Source: Myxococcus xanthus | Lineage (GTDB): Bacteria > Myxococcota > Myxococcia > Myxococcales > Myxococcaceae | NCBI RefSeq assembly: GCF_900106535.1 | Contig: NZ_FNOH01000005.1 | Coordinates: forward strand, 1-64,000 | Direction: 5' to 3' | Length of the DNA stretch: 64,000 nt | Part shown: positions 57,013 to 64,000 of the stretch, piece after piece | Layout: each line of letters begins with the position of its first letter | Position numbering within the stretch: position 1 is the first letter of the stretch | The notes under the pieces: generated by a model | What the model saw: only the letters and a program-made list of their open reading frames with translations | Database searches by the model: none | Told to the model about the DNA's origin: nothing | Translations under genes and position numbers: made by a program

Positions 57013-57879
57013 ATGCGAAGGTTCGAGTTCGTGGAAGGCTCCAGCTCCAAGTTCTGGGAGCCGGAGCTCAAGGGCAACACCTTCATCGTCACCTTCGGCC
57101 GCATCGGCACCGCCGGTCAGCGGCGGGAGAAGGCTTTCGCGGACGAAGCCGGCGCCCGGAAGGAATACGAGAAGAAGGTCGCTGAGAAGCTGCGCGAGGG
57201 TTACCTCGAGGTGACGGAGGGCGGCGCCGCCGAGGCCGCGCCCGCGTCCGCGCCACCGCCTGCGCCGAAGAAGGCGGAGCTCCCCCGCCGCGTGCCCGCG
57301 GCCACGCCCACGCCCGAGTCGCTGAAGGCCGCCGCCGAGGCACTGGCCGCGCTCCGGGCCCGGCTGGGGTGGCGGAGCTGGGAGGTGACGTCGCGGGCCC
57401 GGCGTGCGAAGCGCGCGCTGCGGGCCCTGGGCGGCGTGGACCCCGCGGCCCACTCGGAGCTGGCGGGCACCTTCACCGCGTTGATGGAGCGCGTCGTCGC
57501 TCCGAAGAAGGATGGCCGGCTCCCGCTGCGGCACGCGCTCGCGTTGCTGGGCGAACTGGACGTGGCTGCCTTCACCCGCGCTGCCGAGGTGTGGCTCGCC
57601 GCGCCGGACGCCGTTCCCGCCGCGACGACCGTGGCCCGGCAGGCGTCGGCGCTGGGGCAGCCCGAGCTGGCGCTGCGCATGGGCATGCTGCTGGCGGAGC
57701 GTCCCGGTCAGGCGGGCGCGCCTTCCGAGGAGGGGTGGAGCAAGCGGTGGACGCGCCTGCGGCCGCACGTGGAGGAGCAGCTGTCCTCCAGCGGCGGCTC
57801 GCTGGCCAGTTGGGCCCAGTCCGTCGATGCCTCGAAGGACGCGCACCTGGCCAGCCGGTTGGCCCGCCTGGAGGCGTGA
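57013..57879 (+). CDS. WGR domain protein
   Basis: 288 aa. The first ~75 residues are a WGR domain (EGSSSKFWEPELKGNTFIVTFGRIGTAGQ), known from PARPs and some bacterial proteins, where it binds DNA ends or poly-ADP-ribose factors. A Pro/Ala linker follows, then an Ala/Arg-rich helical region (residues ~95-288) with no recognised domain. It starts 3 bp after the epimerase stop. Link to DNA repair is from the family, not shown here. Confidence 0.85.
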   Translation: MRRFEFVEGSSSKFWEPELKGNTFIVTFGRIGTAGQRREKAFADEAGARKEYEKKVAEKLREGYLEVTEGGAAEAAPASAPPPAPKKAELPRRVPAATPTPESLKAAAEALAALRARLGWRSWEVTSRARRAKRALRALGGVDPAAHSELAGTFTALMERVVAPKKDGRLPLRHALALLGELDVAAFTRAAEVWLAAPDAVPAATTVARQASALGQPELALRMGMLLAERPGQAGAPSEEGWSKRWTRLRPHVEEQLSSSGGSLASWAQSVDASKDAHLASRLARLEA

Positions 57880-57902
57880 GGCGTCGGCGTCACTGGCTTT
57901 CA

Positions 57903-57931
57903 GGAGCGCGTGGGAGTGCCCCACGCGCTCC
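57903..57931. terminator. Perfect 12-bp hairpin between convergent genes
   Basis: GGAGCGCGTGGG pairs with CCCACGCGCTCC around a 5-base loop. It lies between the WGR and lipoprotein genes and may end both transcripts. Confidence 0.8.
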
Positions 57932-57946
57932 GCGAGAGACGGTGGG

Positions 57947-58789
57947 CTAGCCCGGGCCGCCGTCGCTGGGCGCGGACGACTTCTTGGCGGCGCCCTGGCC
58001 CGAGGACGGGACGCTGTCGGGCTGACGGTCCATCTCCGCCGTCGGATAGGCGCGCGCGGCATCCAGGTAGGACTGGGGCTTGATGCGCCGGCGCATGCGC
58101 CACGACAGGTTGTCGGGCTGCACGAGCACGGGCTCACCTTCGGCGCGCTGCTCCACCAGGTGTCCGTCGCAGAAGCGCCACAGCTTGCGGCCGTCCACCT
58201 CCTGCCGCGCGTAGAACAGGTCCGTCTGCCCCACCTGGGGGTTGGGCGGGCACCAGGTGCGGCGGGCGGCCTCCTCCCGCTCGGGCATCTCCTCGCGCCA
58301 CTGCCGGCGGGCATCCTTCAATGCCACGGCGGCCAGCACCTTGGGCCCTTCTTCCAGCCGGACATCCACCTCCGTCAGCAACTCCTGGCCACGACGGGCA
58401 ATCTCCGGGAAGGCCCCGGTGTTGCGGAAGCCGCACTCCTTCAGCCGGTTGAGCGTGTAGCGGTGCACCTCCATGATGGGCGGAAGTGAGCCGGTGGCCT
58501 CCCGCATCATCGCCAGTTGGCGAGCGTGGTCCGGCGCGTCCAGCTTGGAGAGCTGCTCCGTCTCCCGGAGGAAGCGCGCCATCGTACTGTTCACCGTCGT
58601 CAGCTCGTCCGCCAGCCACCGCGGTTCCGAGGACGCACAGGGGTCCGCTTTCGCCTTCTTGTAGTCCCGGTACTCCGCCCGAGACATGCCGAGCGAATAA
58701 TGCTCCACCGGAGGAGCGGGCTTGGTCGCGCACGCGCTCAGCGCCGTGCCCAGGCCCGCAAGCACGAGCTGCCGAATGTTTGGCGTCAT
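57947..58789 (-). CDS. Predicted lipoprotein, function unknown
   Basis: About 280 aa with signal and lipobox (LVLAGLGTALSACATK). The mature chain is mostly helical and charged (RAEYRDYKKAKADPC; TMARFLRETEQLSKL), with a few cysteines and a Ser/Gln/Lys-rich tail. No family recognised. I chose the ATG at 58787-58789 to give a standard lipoprotein signal. It is divergent from the substrate-binding protein gene. Confidence 0.75.
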   Translation of the reverse strand: MTPNIRQLVLAGLGTALSACATKPAPPVEHYSLGMSRAEYRDYKKAKADPCASSEPRWLADELTTVNSTMARFLRETEQLSKLDAPDHARQLAMMREATGSLPPIMEVHRYTLNRLKECGFRNTGAFPEIARRGQELLTEVDVRLEEGPKVLAAVALKDARRQWREEMPEREEAARRTWCPPNPQVGQTDLFYARQEVDGRKLWRFCDGHLVEQRAEGEPVLVQPDNLSWRMRRRIKPQSYLDAARAYPTAEMDRQPDSVPSSGQGAAKKSSAPSDGGPG

Positions 58790-58959
58790 CCGCCCATTCT
58801 GGCATGTCATTTGTGTTCAAACAAACGTGCAGAAGCGGACACTTCGGGTTCCAGGCCTGGGTTCCGAGGCGGACGTGCCGCCCCTGTACGGCGTCGCGGA
58901 GGTTGCCTACAAGGATGCTCAGGCGCAGAGCACCCGTTCCCAGAAGTGCGAGCCGGTCC

Positions 58960-60162
58960 ATGAAGCCCGCGGTCCTCATCATCATCGGGGTGCTCACTGC
59001 GTTGGGTGGGGCCCTCTACCTGTCTTCGCGGCGCGCCGCGGAGCGAACGGAAGAGGCGCGTCCCGCGGCGCAGGCGCCCGTATCCACCCGCGCGGTGCGG
59101 ACGGAAATCACGTTCCTCTACAGCACGGAGAAGAAGGCGTGGGTGGAGGAGGCCGCGGCGGACTTCCAGAAGGCACATCCGCTCATCCGGGTGAACCTGG
59201 TGGGCCGGGGCTCGCTGGAGGCCGCGCGGGCCATCCTCGAAGGCAGTGAGCGGCCCACCGTGTGGAGCCCCGCCGACAGCGCGGTGCTGCGGATGCTGGA
59301 GTCGGACTGGGCCACGGACGCCACGCGCGAGCCGCTGTTCGCCACGGAGGGCGAAGCGGCGCCGCGGCCGTTGGTGAAGACGCCGCTCGTCTTCGTGGCG
59401 TGGGAGGACCGGGCGGAGGTGCTCCAGCGCGCCAGCGGCGGGGGCGCGGTGTCCTGGAAGGTCATCCACGACGCGGTGTCCAGTGACCAGGGCTGGCCCG
59501 CGGTGGGCGGCCAGCCGGAGTGGGGCTTCGTGAAGCTGGGCCACACGGACCCCACGCGCTCCAACTCCGGGCTCCAGGCGCTGCTGCTGGCGTCGCTGGA
59601 GTTCTACGGCAAGCAGAGCGGATTGACGGTGGCCGACCTGCTGGAGCCGCGGTTCCAGACGTGGCTGAGCCAGTTGGAGCGAGGCACGGGCCGCTTCGAG
59701 CAGTCCACGGGCACGCTGATGGCGGACATGGTCCGCTTCGGCCCGTCCCGCTACGACATCGCCGTGGTGTACGAGAACCTGGCCATCGCTCAGCTCTCCC
59801 AACCGCAGGGGACCTGGGGGGCGCTGAAGGTCCTGTACCCGACGCTCACGTCCTGGAGCGACCATCCGGCGGCGGTGCTGGACGGGGATTGGGTGCTGCC
59901 CCGCCAGCGTGAGGCCGCGCTGGAGTGGCTGCGCTATCTGCACAGCCGGCCGGTGCAGCAGCGCGCGCTGGCCTTCGGCTTCCGCCCCGCGGATGCCTCC
60001 GTGCCGCTGACGCCTCCCGGAGAGGCCAGCCTCTTTCCCCCGCTGGCCGCGCGGGGCCTTCAGGTGGACGTGCCGGACGGCGCGGCAGTCCCTGATGGCG
60101 CGGTGGTCCGCAACCTCCTCACGCTGTGGACGCGGCGGGTGGGCAACGCGCGGTCGCCGTAG
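58960..60162 (+). CDS. Membrane-anchored extracellular solute-binding protein
   Basis: 400 aa. One N-terminal hydrophobic helix (AVLIIIGVLTALGGALYL) anchors a periplasmic binding-protein type 2 fold: TEITFLYSTEKKAWVEEAAADFQ, LVGRGSLEAARAIL, WSPADSAVLRML, PLVFVAWEDRAEVL, HTDPTRSNSGLQALLL. This resembles molybdate/sulfate or iron-type ABC binding proteins. No permease or ATPase gene is next to it. The longer upstream open frame to 58486 overlaps the divergent lipoprotein gene and is not used. Confidence 0.85.
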   Translation: MKPAVLIIIGVLTALGGALYLSSRRAAERTEEARPAAQAPVSTRAVRTEITFLYSTEKKAWVEEAAADFQKAHPLIRVNLVGRGSLEAARAILEGSERPTVWSPADSAVLRMLESDWATDATREPLFATEGEAAPRPLVKTPLVFVAWEDRAEVLQRASGGGAVSWKVIHDAVSSDQGWPAVGGQPEWGFVKLGHTDPTRSNSGLQALLLASLEFYGKQSGLTVADLLEPRFQTWLSQLERGTGRFEQSTGTLMADMVRFGPSRYDIAVVYENLAIAQLSQPQGTWGALKVLYPTLTSWSDHPAAVLDGDWVLPRQREAALEWLRYLHSRPVQQRALAFGFRPADASVPLTPPGEASLFPPLAARGLQVDVPDGAAVPDGAVVRNLLTLWTRRVGNARSP

Positions 60163-60189
60163 CCCGTCGCTTCGCCCGATGCTCCGCCA

Positions 60190-60987
60190 TCAGCCGCCGC
60201 GCGCCACCAGGTCGATGAAGCCGCGAATCCAGATGAGATTTACCGCGTCGCAGACGTCACGCGGTGTCGGCGTCGTCGTCTCCAGCGCGGCCGTGTAGGG
60301 CACGCCCTGGCGCGAGTACCAGTCGGTGACGCTGCCGTCGTGGTACTCGATGAGGCCGTCCGCGTCGGTGAAGCTGTGGTCGTCCACCTTCTGGCTGCGC
60401 ACCACCGCGACGTGCTTCGCGCTGGCCTCCACCAGCGGGCGGTAGGCCGCCTTGTCTCCGAAGGTGTACGCATACGTCGACGCCCCGCCCAGGTAGTCGT
60501 CCTGGTGGATGTCGAGCGCGGCGGCCGGAGCGGCATAGCGCGCCAGCTCGCTGCGTATCGCGCGCGTCTCCTTGGGGCCTTCGTCATACAGCGCCCAGCG
60601 GAGGATGGGGCGCGCGACGTTCAATTCGCCCACCCACTCCCCGGGGGCGACTTCGTAGCGGAGGAAGTCGTTGTTGGGCTTCTCGCCGCTGCGGTTGTAC
60701 CGCGTACCCGCCTCGAAGCCGGACGGGTTGATGCAGGGGTAGACGCGCAGCCCCACGCCGCGCTCCACCGCGTACGCCGCCACCGCCGGGAAGTGCTCGG
60801 CCAGGGTGAGGGGACCGGCGGGTTCCTCCCCGTGGAAACCGGAGGTGATGACCAGCCAACGCTCTCCCGGGACGACGAGCCGGAAGAGGGGGTAGTCCTG
60901 GTCCCCCTCCGTCACGCGGCCGTATTCGGAGACGTCCGCGACCTGGGCGTGGGCGCGGATCCGCTTTGCGTAGTCGGTGTAATTCAC
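60190..60987 (-). CDS. M14-type zinc carboxypeptidase / succinylglutamate desuccinylase-like protein
   Basis: 265 aa. Zinc-ligand motif SGFHGEEPAGP (HxxE), then a PCINPSGFEAGTRYNRSG substrate-binding stretch and a later LDIHQDDYLGG with the third ligand. It has no signal peptide and is shorter than secreted M14 enzymes, so a cytosolic amide hydrolase on a small peptide or amino-acid conjugate is likely. It is convergent with the binding-protein gene. Confidence 0.85.
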   Translation of the reverse strand: MNYTDYAKRIRAHAQVADVSEYGRVTEGDQDYPLFRLVVPGERWLVITSGFHGEEPAGPLTLAEHFPAVAAYAVERGVGLRVYPCINPSGFEAGTRYNRSGEKPNNDFLRYEVAPGEWVGELNVARPILRWALYDEGPKETRAIRSELARYAAPAAALDIHQDDYLGGASTYAYTFGDKAAYRPLVEASAKHVAVVRSQKVDDHSFTDADGLIEYHDGSVTDWYSRQGVPYTAALETTTPTPRDVCDAVNLIWIRGFIDLVARGG

Positions 60988-61080
60988 GCACCTAAACTAG
61001 CCGTGCTCCGCCGCCCCGCCCACCCTTTCCCGCAAGCACACACCCCACCTGTCCTGACGCCACGGTGGCGTGCGCGCGGA

Positions 61081-61524
61081 CTACGGGCCTACGTGCTCGC
61101 GGAACTGTTCGGCCAGCGCCTTGCGCTGCTGCGGCGTCAGCGTGCCGTGGACCTCCAGGGCGGCGTCTGTCGCCTGGTGAGCGAAGGCGCGCATGGCCTC
61201 GATGCGCGCGTCCACCAGGGCGTGGAGCTTCTGCCGGTCTGGCGTGTCCGACGCGAGCTGTTGGAAGGCCTCCTCGCGCACCGCGCGGTGCTCCTGCATG
61301 AGCTGCACCCCGTCGGAGAACAGTCGGTCCTTCACGGCGTGGATGGACTGGCGCTGGGACTCCGTGGCGTCCAGCGTGTCCAGCTTGTCGTCGAGCTTCC
61401 ACGTCACCAGTTGCTTCACGCGTTCTGGGTCCTTGCCCCAGCGGGGGCCTCCCCGCAGCGCGAAGCCGCTGAGCAGCGCGACGGCGAGCATCGCGGAACC
61501 GACGACGGCGAACCTCTTCATCAT
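61081..61524 (-). CDS. Spy/CpxP-like periplasmic protein
   Basis: About 147 aa: signal peptide (MMKRFAVVGSAMLAVALLSG) followed by helical hairpins with charged repeats (RLFSDGVQLMQEHRAVREEAFQQL) and a C-terminal LTPQQRKALAEQF, as in Spy/CpxP/ZraP proteins. These act as periplasmic chaperones or metal-stress buffers. The start is the first of two adjacent ATGs, with AGGAGAAGG upstream; the longer frame (from 61593) is discarded. Confidence 0.82.
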   Translation of the reverse strand: MMKRFAVVGSAMLAVALLSGFALRGGPRWGKDPERVKQLVTWKLDDKLDTLDATESQRQSIHAVKDRLFSDGVQLMQEHRAVREEAFQQLASDTPDRQKLHALVDARIEAMRAFAHQATDAALEVHGTLTPQQRKALAEQFREHVGP

Positions 61525-61905
61525 GGCCTTCTCCTGGGTGGAGCGCGGACGGCTCCACGTGAAGTCGCCACCCCTCGCGGCGACGGTGGGCAATGTGCCG
61601 GCCCGCCGTTGCTGGGACTTGTACGAGGCGTGAAGAAGTATGAAGCCGCCCGTCCGCTCACCGGCCAGGGGCCACGTCCCGGCGCCTGAGGGTTGGACGC
61701 ATCGTGATTTCCACGGAGACGGGCGGTGGGAAGGGCGGGCCGTTAGCGTTCCGTCCAGGGCTTCCGCTCATGGCGGAACGCCGCAAGAGGCCGATTTTCC
61801 GGCTTCCCCCGCGCTTCTCCGCCAGGGGCAACACTGGACTGGCGAGCAGGGGAGCACGGCCCTAGTGTTCGGCGGCACCCCGGCCTCCAGGAGCGGAACG
61901 CGCAT
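61525..61905. other. Intergenic stretch upstream of dnaE
   Basis: 381 bases between the divergent Spy-like gene and dnaE. It must contain both promoters, but I see no clear -35/-10 or -24/-12 pair. There is no convincing small ORF or RNA structure. Confidence 0.4.
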
Positions 61906-64000
61906 ATGTCCTTTACCCACCTCCACCTGCACACCCTCTACTCGCTCCTCGATGGGGCGATCCGGATGAAGGACCTCATCAAGACGGTGAAGGAGAAGGG
62001 GATGAGCAGCGTTGCCGTGACGGACCACGGCAACATGTTCGGCGCCATCGACTTCTACAAGAAGGCGAAGGACGCCGGCATCAAGCCGATTCTGGGCATG
62101 GAGGCGTACGTCGCCGGACCCAAGGGGCGTGAGGACCGCTCCGAGAAGGTCTCCCACCACCTCATCCTGGTGGCGAAGAACGAGGAGGGTTACGCCAACC
62201 TGCGCTACCTCTCCTCCACCGCGTACATGCACGGGTTCTACTACCACCCGCGCATCGACAAGAAGGTGCTCGCCGAGCACAGCAAGGGCCTGTTCGCGCT
62301 CACCGCGTGCCTGGGTGGTGAAGTCACCAGCGCGTGTTTCCGCGGCGACATGGACCACGCCCGCCGCGCCGCGCAGGAGTACAAGGACATCTTCGACCCG
62401 GGGCACTTCTTCCTGGAGGTGCAGTCCAACGGGATGCCGGAGCAGGACAAGGCGAACGAGAACCTCAAGCAGCTCTCGCGCGACCTGGACATCCCGCTGT
62501 GTGCCACCGCGGACGCGCACTACATCAAGCGCGAGGACGCGCGCGCCCACGAACTGCTCATGTGCATCGCCAGTGGCAAGACGCTGGCGGACGGCAAGCG
62601 CATGAAGCACTCCACGGACAAGCTCTACGTCACCAGCCCCACGGAGATGCTGGAGTTCTTCAAGGACATCCCCGAGGCGGTCCACAACACCCAGCGCATC
62701 GCCGAGCAGTGCAACCTGGAGCTCAAGCTGGGCAAGCCGATGCTGCCCACCTTCAAGGTGCCCGACAGCCACACGCCGGACAGCTACATGGCGGAGCTGG
62801 CGTATGAGGGTCTGCGCGAGCGCTTCACCGAACTGGCGGCCACCGTCACGTATCCCATCGACCGCGAGCAGTACCAGGCGCGGCTGGCGCTGGAGATTGG
62901 CGTCATCCAGAAGATGGGGTTCTGCGGCTACTTCCTCATCGTCCAGGACTTCATCAACTGGGCGAAGAAGATGAACATCCCGGTGGGCCCGGGCCGTGGC
63001 TCCGGCGCCGGCAGCCTGGTGGCCTACGCGCTGCGCATCACCGACGTGGACCCCATCCCGTACAACCTCCTGTTCGAGCGCTTCCTGAACCCGGAACGCG
63101 TGTCGATGCCCGACTTCGATATCGACTTCTGCCAGGACCGCCGGGACGAGGTCATCCAGTACGTCGGCCGGAAGTACGGCGAGATGAACGTGGGGCAGAT
63201 CATCACCTTCGGCTCGCTCAAGGCGAAGAGCGTGCTGCGCGACGTGTGCCGCGTGTTCGCGCTGCCGTTCAGCGAAGGTGACCGCATCGCGAAGCTGGTT
63301 CCCGAGGTGCTCAACATCACCTTGAGGGAGGCCATCGAGATGGAGCCTCGCCTCAAGGAGATGATGGAGACGCCCTCCAACATCGGCGAGGTAGAGGGCA
63401 AGCCCGTCACCACCAGGGACGTGCTCGAAATCGCGCTCGCGCTGGAGGGCCTGCATCGCCAGCCCGGCATGCACGCCGCAGGCGTGGTGATCGCCGACAA
63501 GCCGCTGTGGGAGTTCGTGCCCGTCTACCAGCCGCCGGGTGAAAAGACGCTGATCACCCAGTTCGCCAAGGACGAGGTGGAAGCGGCCGGCCTGGTGAAG
63601 TTCGACTTCCTCGGTCTGAAGACGCTCACCGTGATTCAGCACGCGCTGGACCTGGTGAAGCGCAACCACGGCAAGGACATCCCGCGGCACGAGATTCCGC
63701 TCAACGACGAGAAGACCTGGGAGTTGATGGCCAAGGGCGACACGGCCGGCATCTTCCAGATGGAGTCCAGCGGCTTCACGGAAATGGTCGTGAAGCTCAA
63801 GCCGAACTGCTTCGAAGACGTCATCGCCGCCGGCGCGCTCTACCGCCCGGGTCCGCTGGACTCCGGCATGGTGGACGTCTTCATCAACCGCAAGCACGGC
63901 CGGGAGAAGGTGTCGTACCCGCACCCCGCGCTGGAGCCGGTGCTCAAGGACACCTACGGCGTCATCGTGTACCAGGAGCAGGTGATGCAGATTTCGCAGG
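61906..64000 (+). CDS. dnaE: DNA polymerase III alpha subunit, 5' part (runs off the window)
   Basis: The replicative polymerase subunit; the first ~698 codons are present and the gene continues past the right edge. The N-terminus has the PHP domain (THLHLHTLYSLLDGA, VTDHGNMFG). The polymerase core has GPGRGSGAGSLVAY and PDFDIDF at residues 402-408, where two Asp residues bind the catalytic metals. LHRQPGMHAAGVVI and LYRPGPLDSGMVDVF follow. The sequence is of the standard DnaE1 type rather than the error-prone DnaE2, judging by the complete PHP motifs, though the C-terminus needed to be sure is outside. Confidence 0.97.
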   Translation, partial: MSFTHLHLHTLYSLLDGAIRMKDLIKTVKEKGMSSVAVTDHGNMFGAIDFYKKAKDAGIKPILGMEAYVAGPKGREDRSEKVSHHLILVAKNEEGYANLRYLSSTAYMHGFYYHPRIDKKVLAEHSKGLFALTACLGGEVTSACFRGDMDHARRAAQEYKDIFDPGHFFLEVQSNGMPEQDKANENLKQLSRDLDIPLCATADAHYIKREDARAHELLMCIASGKTLADGKRMKHSTDKLYVTSPTEMLEFFKDIPEAVHNTQRIAEQCNLELKLGKPMLPTFKVPDSHTPDSYMAELAYEGLRERFTELAATVTYPIDREQYQARLALEIGVIQKMGFCGYFLIVQDFINWAKKMNIPVGPGRGSGAGSLVAYALRITDVDPIPYNLLFERFLNPERVSMPDFDIDFCQDRRDEVIQYVGRKYGEMNVGQIITFGSLKAKSVLRDVCRVFALPFSEGDRIAKLVPEVLNITLREAIEMEPRLKEMMETPSNIGEVEGKPVTTRDVLEIALALEGLHRQPGMHAAGVVIADKPLWEFVPVYQPPGEKTLITQFAKDEVEAAGLVKFDFLGLKTLTVIQHALDLVKRNHGKDIPRHEIPLNDEKTWELMAKGDTAGIFQMESSGFTEMVVKLKPNCFEDVIAAGALYRPGPLDSGMVDVFINRKHGREKVSYPHPALEPVLKDTYGVIVYQEQVMQISQ

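Noticed and set aside
61768-63924. 718-aa open frame antisense to dnaE
   Set aside because: dnaE on the plus strand has full PHP and polymerase motifs; the antisense translation has none.

Overview
The window looks like chromosomal DNA of a myxobacterium of the Myxococcus/Corallococcus type. The inference rests on very high G+C with strong third-position G/C, GTG starts, a large Ser/Thr kinase fused to an AAA/TPR-like region, two NtrC-type sigma-54 activators in 64 kb, many secreted or lipoprotein genes of no known function, and overall gene content. I assign no species. I see no tRNA, rRNA, CRISPR array, intact insertion sequence or prophage. The very long antisense ORFs are by-products of G+C-rich coding.

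Layout. 0.1-5.2 kb: proline catabolism (pruA) with an aldose-epimerase-like gene, a DUF488 gene, a lone receiver domain, a small hydrophilic protein and a trypsin-like lipoprotein, all leftward. 5.5-13.5 kb, rightward: kinase-AAA protein, DsbA/HCCA-isomerase-like protein, membrane protein, thiolase with a coupled small Cys protein, a 65-aa protein and a rhomboid-like protein. 13.5-16.8 kb: a V4R sigma-54 activator divergent from an extradiol dioxygenase-like protein, then a YceI protein. 16.9-27.4 kb, leftward: a 2138-aa repeat protein, an HExxH peptidase, threonine ammonia-lyase and glutamate dehydrogenase. 27.5-32.3 kb: an XRE regulator, a DEAD-box helicase with three tandem C-terminal repeats, a divergent sigma-32-like factor and a lipoprotein. 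32.3-40.1 kb: an unusually long ketoacyl synthase with a membrane lectin-fold-like partner, two membrane proteins, a DUF4159/VWA pair and a Cu/Zn SOD. 40.2-42.8 kb: a solitary adenine-type DNA methyltransferase and a persulfide-dioxygenase-like enzyme, separated by a 54-bp repeat whose second copy is at 73-126.

42.9-54.5 kb is the most coherent region and reads as an acetate-use regulon. A leftward five-gene operon (outer-membrane porin, acs, DUF485, actP, ion channel) has a good -24/-12 sigma-54 promoter. About 80-140 bp upstream lies an array of CGTTACC/GGTAACG palindromes repeated every 21 bp. A few kilobases upstream are an NtrC-type response regulator, a histidine kinase whose sensor domain is itself a sodium/solute-symporter fold, and a 64-aa membrane protein, all translationally coupled. 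The kinase resembles CrbS of the CrbS/CrbR acetate switch, but its partner is a sigma-54 activator.

54.7-64 kb: an Eis-type acetyltransferase, an epimerase and WGR-domain pair, two secreted proteins, an M14-type peptidase, a Spy/CpxP-like protein and the first two-thirds of dnaE, which runs off the right edge.
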